Source of the DNA: an uncultured Actinomycetes bacterium
GTDB taxonomy: Bacteria > Actinomycetota > Thermoleophilia > Solirubrobacterales > 70-9
NCBI GenBank assembly: GCA_937907435.1
Contig: CALCIA010000137.1
Span: forward strand, 1-64,000
Reading direction: 5' to 3'
DNA length: 64,000 bases
The position numbers and the translations under genes were made by a program. Shown here piece after piece: positions 31,458 through 40,185 of this stretch. The first letter of the stretch is position 1, and every line of letters starts with the position of its first letter. Under the pieces are notes generated by a model that was given only the letters and a program-made list of their open reading frames with translations, was not told where the DNA came from and did not search any database.

Positions 31458-33614
31458 TTGAGAAGGATTGACCCTGTACGCCCGCGCGTGTCCTCGGGAC
31501 CCGTCGGCAACCCGAAGACCCGCAGAGGACGGAGCAACAAGCTGATGCTTCTGCTGGCCCTCTGCATCGCCGCGGCGATCGCCGCAATCCCCGTCGTCTC
31601 GGCAGGTGCCGACAGCACGACGGGCGGCGACCAGACCGGCCTCGCCTCGGGCCAGATCAAACACGTGTGGCTGATCATCCTCGAGAACAAGTCCTACGAC
31701 GCAAGCTTCACCGGCCTGAACAAAAACACCTACCTCTGGCAGCAGCTGCCGAAGCAGGGCGCGCTGTTGAAGAACTACTACGGCACCGGCCACTTCAGCC
31801 TCGACAACTACATCTCGATGGTCAGCGGCCAGGCGACCGAGCCCGACACCCAGGCCGACTGCCCGGACTACGACAAATTCTCCGGCACGACCGACACCAG
31901 TGGTGGTTCGCTCAGCGCCAACGTCAACTACGGCCAGTTCGCCTCGGCCCAGGGCGCCAACGCCGCCGCCGGCTCCAACGGCTGCGTCTACCCGCAGAGC
32001 GTGCCGACCCTGTTCAACCAGTTGGACTCCGCCGGGGTCAGCTGGAAAGGCTACGCGCAGGATCTCGGTAACCCCGACGCCGAAGGCCCCACCCACGACG
32101 CGGGCACCCAATACTGCGGCGCCCCGTACGCGACGCCCGGTGCGACCGGCAGCAAAACCGACGTGAACCCGGGCAGTGCCAACGCCACCGACCAGTACGT
32201 GCCGAAGCACTTCCCGTTCCCGTGGTTCGAATCGATCCTCGACTCCGGCGACTGCAACCCGCAGCACATCGCCAACCTGTTCGACGCGAACAACGGCCTC
32301 TACCACGACCTGCAGAGTTCCGCGACCACTCCGGCCTTCAGCTGGATCTCGCCGAACAACTGCAGCGACGGGCATGACGCCGTCTGCCACGGCAACAACC
32401 TCTCGGGCGGCTTCGCCGACCCGACCACGCCGAACGCGCCGGTCAACTACACCGGCGGCCTCTACGCGGCCGACGTCTTCCTCGAACACGTGATCCCGGA
32501 GATCGAGGAATCCCCGGCGTTCAAGGAAGGTGGCCTCATCGACGTCACCTTCGACGAGGGCTTCCCGCCGTTCACCTACTCGGGCAACAGCTTCGCCAAC
32601 TCGACCGAAGTCCCGGCGAACGCGAAGACGTCGCTGGAAACCGACTCCGCCGCGGAGACCATCAACGGCGAAGGCGTCCACTACGAGCCGACCGGACCGA
32701 ACACCCCGCTGGCGTACGGCGCCAACGGTCAGGAGCTCTACCCCGGCCCGGGTTACAACTCCTACATCGACCGTCCGGCCAACTGCAAAGCGCAGACCGA
32801 ACCGAAGCTCCCCGAAGGCACCTGCATCCTGGGTGGCGGCAGCCCGATCGCCGGTCCGCGGACCGACGCCGGCGCGACCGCTCCGTCGGGCAGCACCACG
32901 ATCACCGACAACGCTGCGGTCGCCACCGATCCGGGGCGCACCGTAGAAGGGACGGGCATCCCGGCGGGGGCCTACGTCGGCCCGGTCGTCGACACCCCGG
33001 TGACGGCGACCAAACCGTCGCAGGAAGGCGGGACCGTCGACGTCGGCTCGTTCACGCTGGTCAACGAAAACCGTGAACCGATCCAGACCACCGGCGCCGT
33101 CAGCGGGATCAAACTCGGCGGCCGCACCGCCGAATCGGATCCGCTCTACGACTACGGCGATCCGACCACCGGCGGTGGCGACACCGGCAGCGTCCTGATC
33201 AGCCCCTACATCACCCCGGGGACGGTCAGCACGCGGTACTACAACCACTACAGCTGGTTGCGCACGATGGAGGACCTGTTCAACGTCGGCGCCGCCTCGC
33301 CGGGACTCGACGGCCAGGGCCACATCGGCTACGCCGCGCAGCCCGGCCTGGCGCCGTTCGGCGCGGACGTGTTCGACGCCGCGGGTGGACCAGGGACCGG
33401 GACCACGCCGCCGCCCTCCGGCGGAGGTAATCCTCCGTCGAACGGTGGTAACCCGCCGTCGAATCCCGGCCCGCCGAAGCCGGTCCACCACAAAAAGAAG
33501 CATCACAAAAAGAAGCATCACAAGAAGAAGCACCACAAGAAGCGCCATCACAAGCGCAAGCACCACAAGAAGCGCCATCACAAGGTCCACCGCCGGTCCC
33601 ACCAGGCGGCGTAG
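31458..33614 (+). CDS. secreted phosphoesterase (alkaline-phosphatase-superfamily, AcpA/phospholipase C-like) with His-Lys repeat tail
   Basis: 718 residues. A membrane/signal segment lies at about 29-48 (LMLLLALCIAAAIAAIPVV), then the phosphoesterase domain: HVWLIILENKSYD near 70 (metal-binding Glu-Asn), GTGHFSLDNYISMVSG, PTLFNQLDSAGVSWKGYAQD and IDVTFDEGF. The C-terminus has a Gly/Pro/Asn linker followed by six His-His-Lys-Lys-Lys-type pentapeptides (from residue 677), a strongly basic tail that could hold the enzyme on wall teichoic acids, polyphosphate or DNA. TTG start behind AAAGGAG (31442). Probably releases phosphate outside the cell. Confidence 0.82.
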   Translation: MRRIDPVRPRVSSGPVGNPKTRRGRSNKLMLLLALCIAAAIAAIPVVSAGADSTTGGDQTGLASGQIKHVWLIILENKSYDASFTGLNKNTYLWQQLPKQGALLKNYYGTGHFSLDNYISMVSGQATEPDTQADCPDYDKFSGTTDTSGGSLSANVNYGQFASAQGANAAAGSNGCVYPQSVPTLFNQLDSAGVSWKGYAQDLGNPDAEGPTHDAGTQYCGAPYATPGATGSKTDVNPGSANATDQYVPKHFPFPWFESILDSGDCNPQHIANLFDANNGLYHDLQSSATTPAFSWISPNNCSDGHDAVCHGNNLSGGFADPTTPNAPVNYTGGLYAADVFLEHVIPEIEESPAFKEGGLIDVTFDEGFPPFTYSGNSFANSTEVPANAKTSLETDSAAETINGEGVHYEPTGPNTPLAYGANGQELYPGPGYNSYIDRPANCKAQTEPKLPEGTCILGGGSPIAGPRTDAGATAPSGSTTITDNAAVATDPGRTVEGTGIPAGAYVGPVVDTPVTATKPSQEGGTVDVGSFTLVNENREPIQTTGAVSGIKLGGRTAESDPLYDYGDPTTGGGDTGSVLISPYITPGTVSTRYYNHYSWLRTMEDLFNVGAASPGLDGQGHIGYAAQPGLAPFGADVFDAAGGPGTGTTPPPSGGGNPPSNGGNPPSNPGPPKPVHHKKKHHKKKHHKKKHHKKRHHKRKHHKKRHHKVHRRSHQAA
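33486..33584 (+). repeat. 15-bp coding tandem repeat
   Basis: Six full 15-nt units, CAYCACAARMRSAAG-like, plus a partial seventh. They encode HH followed by three Lys/Arg. Codon alternation (CAC/CAT, AAA/AAG/CGC) shows that the peptide, rather than the DNA, has been conserved in later copies. Confidence 0.85.
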
Positions 33615-33620
33615 CCAAGG

Positions 33621-34235
33621 ATGAGCGCCATCACCCAGTCGATGCCGAGGAGGCCGCAGCCGCGCCTCCTCGGCGCGGCTGCGGCCGTCCTGGCCGTCGC
33701 GGTCGTCGTCGCCGTCGTCCTGTTCCTCACCTCGGGGGGCTCGACGGCGCCGGCGCATCACGAACTGCAGTACGGCGGCATCCCGAAGTGGCTGCCGAAG
33801 ACCGAAAATACCGAGGAACGGATCGTCACCGCGACGGCCGCGAAGCCGGCCCTCGCCATCCAGGGGAACACGGTGGCCGTGGTCACCCCCCAGGGCAAGG
33901 TGATGGCGACCGCGGTCGGCCCGGAAGTCCCGGAGGAGGGCGAATTCCCCGTCCCCGCGACCAGCCCGGCCTCCTTCGTCGTCACCCTCGCGGAGTCGCC
34001 GGCGGCGATCCCGCTCGACCCGCGTGATTTCACCGTGACCGACGAGGACGGTCACCTTCACCATCCGAAGGTGTCCGGCCTCCACGGCGGCCCGCCGCCG
34101 ACGGAGGTGCCGGCGGGCAAGACGGTCTCGCTGCGGGTCGCGGGGGTCTTCCCGACCGGCGACGGAACGCTCAACTGGGCTCCCGGGTCGAGCAGCCCGA
34201 TCGTCGCCTGGGATTTCGACATCGAGATCGACTGA
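33621..34235 (+). CDS. single-pass membrane-anchored extracytoplasmic protein, unknown function
   Basis: 204 residues: Arg-rich start, membrane helix about 17-38 (LLGAAAAVLAVAVVVAVVLFL), then a beta-rich outside domain with LAIQGNTVAVVTPQGKV and FTVTDEDGHLHHPKV. The fold may be immunoglobulin-like or cupredoxin-like, but no metal-site pattern is complete. Six nt after the phosphoesterase stop, so probably in the same transcript and functionally linked. Confidence 0.7.
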   Translation: MSAITQSMPRRPQPRLLGAAAAVLAVAVVVAVVLFLTSGGSTAPAHHELQYGGIPKWLPKTENTEERIVTATAAKPALAIQGNTVAVVTPQGKVMATAVGPEVPEEGEFPVPATSPASFVVTLAESPAAIPLDPRDFTVTDEDGHLHHPKVSGLHGGPPPTEVPAGKTVSLRVAGVFPTGDGTLNWAPGSSSPIVAWDFDIEID

Positions 34236-34289
34236 CCGCGGTTGTCAGGAAATTAACCATTCTCCGGATCGTCGTCGGGTAGCGTCGCG

Positions 34290-34323
34290 GCGTCGGATGA
34301 GCGGAGGCTCCGTCATCCGACGC
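34290..34323 (+). terminator. hairpin, 11-bp stem
   Basis: GCGTCGGATGA pairs perfectly with TCATCCGACGC across a 12-nt loop, 55 nt after the membrane-protein stop. No T tract. Confidence 0.5.
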
Positions 34324-34349
34324 CTGAGACGGCCCAGACGATGTCGTTG

Positions 34350-34387
34350 GACCGACGGCCCCGGAATGTCCACCGGGGCCGTCGGTC
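34350..34387. terminator. hairpin, 15-bp perfect stem
   Basis: GACCGACGGCCCCGG and its exact complement enclose an 8-nt loop. Together with the preceding hairpin it probably ends the phosphoesterase transcript. Confidence 0.6.
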
Positions 34388-34988
34388 GTGGCGTGGCCGT
34401 CACCGCCGAACTTGAGCTTGGACCGGCTTCGGAGGGTGAGACTATGTGCGGGACATCGCGATCCGCGGTCCCGGACCGTCGGGGGCTCTGGGTGGCGATC
34501 AGGCTGGCGTCCGCTACCTGACACCAACTGTCGAATGTTGGTCGACGGAGGCGACTGGTCGACTGCCTGCCGCAACTTATTTCCAACACATTTCGCGGTT
34601 CAAACCCTGATCGTGATGTACGTAAGTCCTCTTACCGCGCCCCGGTGGAACCCAAGACCCATTCGCGACTCCACAAAATGCTGGCCCGTGGCTATCGCCG
34701 CAAACCCTGGCCGACGTCGTCCGTGAGCCGTCCGATCGCGGGCTGCCGCTCAGGCTTGCTCAGCGCCAGGTAGCACTCCGGAGCTGTCTGCCGAGGAGAT
34801 CTCAGACGAGGCCCACGAGCCCGCCTTGTGGGACGGCGAAGATCTCCTCGAGTTCCATCCGACCAATGTAGCCGTCGTAGGTTCCTACTGGACTAGGGGG
34901 CTCTACCTGCACACGTCGGCAGTCGGAGCCGATCGGTCCGAACCGAGAAGGAAGCCCTCAGGGGTGAGACCTGAGTCGGTCGCCCGAC
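34388..34988. other. 601-nt region without a credible intact gene; likely decayed DNA
   Basis: Composition is mixed and AT-richer near 34560-34690. A plus-strand open segment, about 34728-34950 (reading ELSAEEISDEAHEPALWDG), has protein-like composition but no start codon or continuation. A 12-bp palindrome GTAGGTTCCTAC at 34877-34888 also occurs at 61847-61858 in the BlaI-type promoter. The adjacent membrane gene appears to lose its C-terminal part here. Confidence 0.45.
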
Positions 34989-35870
34989 CTATGGAGCGAC
35001 CACCGCCTCCTCAAGGTCCCCTCGAGAGCCGCCCTCCTGGGCGCCGTCGAAGCTCGTCGTGCCGATCGAGGCGACGACGACGGCGAGGGAGCCGGGGACG
35101 CTCGCCCAGAGGGTCGCGGCCGCCAGGGGCCGTCGGGTCCCGAGCACGCCCTCGCGGGCCTCGAAGACACCGAGCTGGGAGAACATCCCGAAGTAGACCG
35201 AGAAGACCTCGCCACGTGAGCACCAGGTGTCCACGCCGAAGATCCCCATCATCGCCAGCGTGTAGCCGCTGTAGAGGAGGGCGGCGACGGCTACGGTATG
35301 CGGCGAGAGCCCGGCCCCGGTCACCCCTCCCGCGCCGTAGACGACCTCGAGCCAGACGAAGGCGACCAGTCCGACGGCGGCGGGCCAGCGACCGAGTCGC
35401 TCCGGATAGTGGCGGCGCACGATGTCGCGGACCCCGACGGACCCTGCGCAGGCGCCCGCCACCCGGCCGAGCGCCCGCCAAGGGTTGAACGGCCGGAAGA
35501 CGTCGCCGAGCACGACGCTGAGCGCCGGGAACCCGAGCCAGACGGTGACGAAGAAGAACGTCAGCGCGAGGTTCCGGTCCGGTGCGTCGGTGCCGCGCAG
35601 GCCGGCGTAGACGGCGACGCCGAGCAGGCCGACGCCGACTGCTCCGAGGAGCACCTGCACCGGGATCGAGACCGCCACCCGCCAGATCCACGCACCCCTG
35701 GACCGCCAGCGCTCGTCCTCCAGTCGCGGCTTGCGCCATGCGAGCGAGAGGGCGAAGAAGGAGACGATCAGCACCCCCGAGGCCGCCCATGCGAAGAGCC
35801 ACGCGGGGATCGGCAGATCGCTGCGGGCGACCAGCGCGTGGGCGGCGGGGAGGGACGGCAGGGGGATCAT
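34989..35870 (-). CDS. multi-pass membrane protein, apparently truncated at the C-terminus
   Basis: 293 residues with six or so membrane segments (LFAWAASGVLIVSFFALSL, VQVLLGAVGVGLLGVAVYAG, LALTFFFVTVWLGFPALSVVLG and others). GDVFRPFNPWRALGR and TTSFDGAQEG are motifs I associate with an actinobacterial membrane family that usually continues well beyond this point; here the frame ends 15 residues after TSFDGAQEG in charged, non-family sequence. The following 600 nt look decayed, so the gene may have lost its 3' part. The ATG overlaps the upstream gene by ATGA. Function unknown. Confidence 0.6.
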   Translation of the reverse strand: MIPLPSLPAAHALVARSDLPIPAWLFAWAASGVLIVSFFALSLAWRKPRLEDERWRSRGAWIWRVAVSIPVQVLLGAVGVGLLGVAVYAGLRGTDAPDRNLALTFFFVTVWLGFPALSVVLGDVFRPFNPWRALGRVAGACAGSVGVRDIVRRHYPERLGRWPAAVGLVAFVWLEVVYGAGGVTGAGLSPHTVAVAALLYSGYTLAMMGIFGVDTWCSRGEVFSVYFGMFSQLGVFEAREGVLGTRRPLAAATLWASVPGSLAVVVASIGTTSFDGAQEGGSRGDLEEAVVAP

Positions 35871-36346
35871 GGGTCGACCGTCAGCTCCGCGATCTGGGTC
35901 GCCTGTCCCTCGAGCTCGACCTCGAAGACGCCTTCCAGGTCTGCCGGGAAGTCGAAGGTGACCGAGCCGCCGGGCTTCACCTCCTTGGAGATGTCGTAGC
36001 CGTGCAGGTGGATCTCTTCGCCGATGTCCGATGTCACCCGGAACCGGACCTGTTCACCGTGGCCGTAGTCGAGGTCGGCGACGCCGCCGACGGGCTCGCC
36101 GTCCCGGACGACGATCGTCGTGATCTTCGGAGCCTTTCTCGTCGGCGTCTTCTCGGCCTCGGATTCGCCGCCGGTCTTCTGGACGTCATCGGCGCCCTGG
36201 GTGGCGCCTTCCTTCGGGACGGAGGTCGTGGTCCCGTCGTGCGTCTTCTCGTCCGAGCCGGCCTTCAGGACGAGCCCGACGACCAGGGCGATCGCGGCGA
36301 CCGCGCCCAGGCCGAGCAGGATCGCCCGCTGATCGAGCTTTATCAT
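35867..36346 (-). CDS. membrane-anchored cupredoxin-like protein
   Basis: 159 residues: membrane helix about 8-28, Thr/Ser/Lys-rich linker, then a beta-sandwich domain about 70-158 with QVRFRVTSDIGEEIHLHGYDIS and VTFDFPADLEGVFEVEL, as in EfeO/copper-chaperone-type cupredoxin domains. The ligand set is incomplete: the HLHGY His residues are present but no Cys/Met pair is obvious, so it may not bind copper. ATG 36346 has AAGGAG 7 nt upstream. Confidence 0.72.
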   Translation of the reverse strand: MIKLDQRAILLGLGAVAAIALVVGLVLKAGSDEKTHDGTTTSVPKEGATQGADDVQKTGGESEAEKTPTRKAPKITTIVVRDGEPVGGVADLDYGHGEQVRFRVTSDIGEEIHLHGYDISKEVKPGGSVTFDFPADLEGVFEVELEGQATQIAELTVDP

Positions 36347-36438
36347 CTCGCAACTCCTTCGTCTGATGGCGCGGGCGTCGGCCCGCGCGCAGGCATCCGC
36401 CACCGTCGCGACGCGACGGTGGGCCTCAGCTGTTCAGC

Positions 36439-37026
36439 TCAGGGGAAGGAGGGAGGGGGCCGCTGGGCGAGGCCGACGGCGATCGGGGAGAGCCTGCGGC
36501 CGAGCTGCGGCGGTGCGCTCGGCAAGGCAAGGCGGCGGGGTGGCCGCGCGGTCGTGCGATCCGTCCGTGCCGCAAGCGCCTCGATCGCCTCGATCCCGCG
36601 GTCGAGGAGGGCCGCCAGGACGCCGAAGAGCGCGGCGAGCGGCAGCGCGGTCCAGCCGCCGCCGGCGAAGATCGCCGCGAGTCCCGCCGCATGGCCGGCG
36701 AAGAGGGCACCCTCGGCCAGCTCCTGACAGCAGAAGACGGCGGCGATGCCGAAGGCGTAGGAGGTCGCCTTCAGCCGTCGTTCGGCCCCGGGTGAGGAGG
36801 AGCCGCCGAGCAGGCCGCGGACCAGTCTCGCGGTCAGGATCGCCAGGCCGAAACCGAGCAGCAACGGGACGAGGTGGGAGAGGTAGCTGTGCCCCTGACC
36901 GGCCAGCTCGTTGCCCGCGTCGCCGCCGTAGGCGAGCAGGTAGCGGAGCTGGTGGACGGCGAAGGCGCCGAGAGCGATCAGGGAAGCCGACTGTGCCCGC
37001 GGGCCGATGAGGGCGCGCATTCTCAC
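36439..37026 (-). CDS. membrane protein paralogous to the frameshifted gene at 43422
   Basis: 195 residues, four membrane segments: SASLIALGAFAVHQLRYLLAY, LVPLLLGFGLAILTARLV, ATSYAFGIAAVFCCQELAEG and LPLAALFGVLAALLDRGIEA. The C-terminal PPPSFP matches PPPVFA in the paralogue. No known family is recognised. Both copies sit beside a CDF exporter, which suggests a role in metal handling, an inference only. Confidence 0.75.
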   Translation of the reverse strand: MRMRALIGPRAQSASLIALGAFAVHQLRYLLAYGGDAGNELAGQGHSYLSHLVPLLLGFGLAILTARLVRGLLGGSSSPGAERRLKATSYAFGIAAVFCCQELAEGALFAGHAAGLAAIFAGGGWTALPLAALFGVLAALLDRGIEAIEALAARTDRTTARPPRRLALPSAPPQLGRRLSPIAVGLAQRPPPSFP

Positions 37027-37064
37027 CCGGGCCAGTCTAGGGACGAAGCCCTGGGCGTCGGGTC

Positions 37065-37394
37065 TCAGTCGTCCTCGTCGAGGTGTTTCTCGACCAGCTC
37101 GACCAGCTCGAAGACGTGGTCGTCGAAGAGCGAGTAGTAGATGTGGCGACCCTCGCGGCGTTTGCGCACCAGGCGGGCGGCACGGAGCAGTCGGAGCTGC
37201 TGGGAGCAGGCGGTGGGACTGAGGCCCGCGGCCGTCGCCAGGTCACCGACGGCGAGCTCCTCCTTGGCGTGAAGCTCGATCACGATGCGCATGCGCCCGG
37301 GATCCGCCAGCAGCCGGAACGTCTCCGTCAGCCGTTCCTCTCGGGCACGGTTGTGAGCCGGCGAACCGTCGGGGCTGGTCGTCTTGATGGGCAT
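37065..37394 (-). CDS. ArsR/SmtB-family repressor, CzrA-like zinc/cobalt sensor
   Basis: 110 residues, winged helix (LLADPGRMRIVIELHAKEE, LSPTACSQQLRLLRAARLV). The last helix has DDHVFELVELVEKHLDE, the alpha-5 metal-site pattern D-x-H-x10-H of CzrA/NmtR-type sensors; no CVC arsenic or cadmium motif is present. ATG 37394. Divergent from the CDF exporter with TGTGCAT repeats between them. Likely represses the exporter until zinc or cobalt binds. Confidence 0.85.
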   Translation of the reverse strand: MPIKTTSPDGSPAHNRAREERLTETFRLLADPGRMRIVIELHAKEELAVGDLATAAGLSPTACSQQLRLLRAARLVRKRREGRHIYYSLFDDHVFELVELVEKHLDEDD

Positions 37395-37422
37395 CGTTCT
37401 CAAAATCTATCGGTTGCGTTTG

Positions 37423-37447
37423 TGCATAAATGTGCATCTGTGCATAT
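37423..37447. promoter_or_regulatory. probable SmtB/CzrA-type operator with -10 box
   Basis: Three TGCAT boxes at 37423, 37433 and 37441. TGCATAAATGTGCAT (37423-37437) matches the site before the second CDF gene at 13 of 15 positions. A TATGAT -10 box (37445-37450) overlaps its end and lies 8 nt before the ATG at 37459. Confidence 0.6.
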
Positions 37448-37458
37448 GATGCCCGCCG

Positions 37459-38412
37459 ATGAGCCACGAGGGACACGATCACAGCGGGCACGACCACGGC
37501 GGACACGCGGGCCACAGCCACGGGGTCAGCGCCGACGCCGACCGCGGCAAACTGACGATCGCCCTGGCCCTGATCGTCGGCTTCATGGCGGTGGAGGTCG
37601 TGGTCGGCATCGCCACGCACTCGCTGGCGCTTCTCTCCGACGCCGCCCACATGCTCACCGACGCCGCCGCGATCGGGCTGGCGCTTCTTGCCATCGGCCT
37701 CGCCCGGCGGCCGGCCGAGGGCAACTTCACCTTCGGCCTCAAACGGGCGGAGATCCTCTCCGCGCAGTTCAACGGCGCGACCCTGCTGGTGCTCGGCGTC
37801 CTGATCGCGATCGAGGGCGTGAGGCGCCTGTTCGACCCGCCGGAGGTGCCGGGGGCGGCCCTCCTGATCGTCGCCCTGGTCGGGGTGGTCGTCAACCTCG
37901 CGGCGACCTGGACCCTCTCGAAGGCCAACCGCCAGAGCCTCAACGTCGAGGGTGCCTTCCAGCACATCCTCACCGACCTCGCGGCCTTCGTCGCCACCGC
38001 GATCGCGGGCGCGGTGATCCTGATCACCGGCTTCACGCGCGCCGACGGCATCGCCGCCCTGATCATCGCCGCGATCATGCTCCGCGCGGCCTACGGGTTG
38101 CTGCGCGACTCGGGTCGGATCCTCCTCGAGGGCGCGCCACCGGGACTCGACCCCGAGGAGGTCGGGGCCGCGATGGTCGCCGCGCCGGGCGTCGTGCAGG
38201 TCCACGACCTCCACCTCTGGGAGGTGAGCTCGGGGTTCCCCTCGCTCGCCGCTCACGTGCTCGTCGGCGAGGGCGACGACTGCCATGGCCGTCGCCGCGA
38301 GCTGGCGACGATGCTCGACGAGCGCTTCGGCATCGACCACGTCACGCTGCAGATGGACCACGCACAGACCCGCCCGTTGCAGGTCGCCTCGCCCTGTGGG
38401 GTGTCGGCCTGA
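37459..38412 (+). CDS. CDF-family zinc/cobalt/cadmium exporter (CzcD-like)
   Basis: 317 residues. A His-rich N-terminus (eight His in the first 21) is followed by six membrane segments. The metal-site motifs are HSLALLSDAAHMLTDA in TM2 and AFQHILTDLAAF in TM5 (H..D type). The cytoplasmic domain ends with HVTLQMDHAQ. ATG 37459 has no Shine-Dalgarno and a -10 box 8 nt upstream, suggesting a leaderless mRNA. Cation-proton antiporter in the cytoplasmic membrane. Confidence 0.92.
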   Translation: MSHEGHDHSGHDHGGHAGHSHGVSADADRGKLTIALALIVGFMAVEVVVGIATHSLALLSDAAHMLTDAAAIGLALLAIGLARRPAEGNFTFGLKRAEILSAQFNGATLLVLGVLIAIEGVRRLFDPPEVPGAALLIVALVGVVVNLAATWTLSKANRQSLNVEGAFQHILTDLAAFVATAIAGAVILITGFTRADGIAALIIAAIMLRAAYGLLRDSGRILLEGAPPGLDPEEVGAAMVAAPGVVQVHDLHLWEVSSGFPSLAAHVLVGEGDDCHGRRRELATMLDERFGIDHVTLQMDHAQTRPLQVASPCGVSA

Positions 38413-39910
38413 TGCCGGTCGCCCCGCCGGCGCCGACGGTTTGACGCTCCCTCTCGGAGCCCGCCGGCTCGCGCCGGCGCTTCTCTGCGCGGCGGCGGTC
38501 GCCGCCGCGCTGCTGATCACCTTCCCGGCCGGCTTCCCGAACTACGACACGATGTACTTCCTCGTCTGGGGGCGGGAGCTCGCCCAGGGCTTCGGACCTG
38601 ACTACGGCGCCGTGCTGCCGCCGACGCCGCATCCGCTCGCGACCGTGGTCGCGGCGATCCTCTCGCCGCTCGGTCACGGCGCGGCGACCGGCGCGATGGT
38701 GGTCGCTTATGCCTCCCTGGGGCTTGTCACCTACCTGGTCTACCGGCTCGGCGCCCGCTGGTTCGACCCGGTGATCGGCGTGGTCGCCGCGCTGATCGTC
38801 CTCACCCGCGCGCCCTTTCTCTCCAACGGCCTGCGTGCCTACGTCGATCTCCCCTACATCGCCCTCTGCCTCGGTGCTCTGGCGCTCGCCTCGCGGCGCC
38901 CCCGTGCCGGGGCGCCGGTCCTCGCCCTGCTCGCCCTCGCCGGCCTGCTTCGGCCCGAGGCGTGGCTCTTCTCGGTCGCATATCTCGCCTACCTGCTGGT
39001 GAGCGTCGACCCGGAGAAGGGCCGTCGCGGCATCAGGTGGCGAGGAGGGCGCACGCGGGTCGAGGTCGTCGGGCTGGTCGCCCTGGCGCTCGCCGCGCCG
39101 GTCGCCTGGGCGCTCTTCGACCTCCTGACGACCGGGAGCCTCACCTACTCCTTCACCGGCACCCGCGAAACCGTCGAGACGCTTGGTCGCCAGACCGGTC
39201 CGGTCGACCTGGTGCTCTACGGGCCGCGCCGCCTCGGCGAGGTCCTGCAATGGCCGGGGATGGTGGGCGCGGCGGTCGGGCTCGTGCTCGGGCTCGGGCT
39301 GCTGCGACGCCGGGCGACGATCGGCGCCGTCGGGGTGATCCTGGCGCTCGGCGCCTTCGCCCTGCTGGCGAGCGCAGGCCTCGCGATCATCCCGCGCTAC
39401 ACGATGCTCGCCGCCGCGCTCCTGGCGATCTTCGCCGCGCTCGCGCTGCTGGGCTGGCGCCTCGTGCCCCAGGGCGACCCGTGGCGCCGACGCTGGCAGG
39501 TCGTCGCGGTGGCGATCGCCCTCCTCTTCGCCGCCTGGCTCCCGGCCCAGTATGAGCTCGACGCCCGCGTGGCGACCGACCTCGCCGACCAAGGCCGGAT
39601 CGAGGGCGACCTGCACCGCCTGGCCGACTCCGGAGCCTTCGACCGCGCCTGCGGCCCGATCTCGGTGCCGAACCACCGGGCGGTCCCTCGTCTCGCGCTC
39701 GCCCTCGATGAGCGCCCGTCGGAGGTCGTCAGCTCGAGCGAGCAGGAAGCGAGCGCGAGCGGGCTCTTCCTCGCCCCGGCGAGCCCGTTCGTGATCCATA
39801 ACTTCGTCCTCGACCCGAACGATCCGAGCCGCTTCTACAGCGTCGTCCCGGCCGGGTTCGAGCCGGTGGCGTCCAACCGATCCTGGCGTCTCTACCGAGA
39901 CTGCGGATGA
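38396..39910 (+). CDS. multi-pass membrane glycosyltransferase-like protein (GT-C type)
   Basis: About 504 residues with ten or so membrane helices. The first outside loop has FPNYDTMYFLVWGRELAQG and PPTPHPL, like the Asp-bearing catalytic loop of ArnT/PMT-type GT-C enzymes, and GLLRPEAWLF is typical of the same group. The start is unclear: a GTG at 38396 overlaps the CDF gene by 17 nt, a TTG at 38441 is the alternative; neither has a good Shine-Dalgarno. Donor and acceptor unknown. It overlaps the following small gene by ATGA. Confidence 0.68.
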   Translation: MGCRPDAGRPAGADGLTLPLGARRLAPALLCAAAVAAALLITFPAGFPNYDTMYFLVWGRELAQGFGPDYGAVLPPTPHPLATVVAAILSPLGHGAATGAMVVAYASLGLVTYLVYRLGARWFDPVIGVVAALIVLTRAPFLSNGLRAYVDLPYIALCLGALALASRRPRAGAPVLALLALAGLLRPEAWLFSVAYLAYLLVSVDPEKGRRGIRWRGGRTRVEVVGLVALALAAPVAWALFDLLTTGSLTYSFTGTRETVETLGRQTGPVDLVLYGPRRLGEVLQWPGMVGAAVGLVLGLGLLRRRATIGAVGVILALGAFALLASAGLAIIPRYTMLAAALLAIFAALALLGWRLVPQGDPWRRRWQVVAVAIALLFAAWLPAQYELDARVATDLADQGRIEGDLHRLADSGAFDRACGPISVPNHRAVPRLALALDERPSEVVSSSEQEASASGLFLAPASPFVIHNFVLDPNDPSRFYSVVPAGFEPVASNRSWRLYRDCG

Positions 39911-40185
39911 CCGAGGATCGGCGGGATCGGGAGAGCCGGGCGCGCAGCGAGGCGTCGGGCCGGGAGATGAACGAGATGGCGTTGATCTCGCTCGCCCTCT
40001 CGATCTTCTGGGTCTTCGGCTTCGGCTCGGTGGCCGCGATCTGGCTCGGCCGCAAGGCGTTGCGCGAGATCGACGCCTCGGAAGGGAAGGAAAGCGGCCG
40101 GGCGATGGCCTGGACGGCGATCGGGGCCTCGGCGTTCGGCCTCACCGGCACCGCGATGGTCGCCGCCGTCTGGGTCGCGTCCTGA
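39907..40185 (+). CDS. DUF4190-type small membrane protein
   Basis: 92 residues with two membrane helices: MALISLALSIFWVFGFGSVAAIWLG and AWTAIGASAFGLTGTAMVAAVW, separated by KALREIDASEGKESGRAM. This GR.....AxxGxxLG arrangement fits DUF4190. Function unknown. ATGA overlap with the glycosyltransferase-like gene. Confidence 0.75.
   Translation: MTEDRRDRESRARSEASGREMNEMALISLALSIFWVFGFGSVAAIWLGRKALREIDASEGKESGRAMAWTAIGASAFGLTGTAMVAAVWVAS

Noticed and set aside
31359..34085. 908-codon open frame on the minus strand
   Set aside because: It is the antisense shadow of the phosphoesterase and its neighbour; Arg/Val/Gly-rich with no domain.
30474..34780. Similarity AGCGCCAGGTAGC...CACTCCG at the TauE gene end and at about 34757
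   Set aside because: Only about 20 nt; not enough to call a gene remnant.
34826..35488. 220-residue plus-strand open frame
   Set aside because: It runs antisense into the membrane gene and becomes Arg/Pro-rich; only the first 40 residues look protein-like and lack a start.
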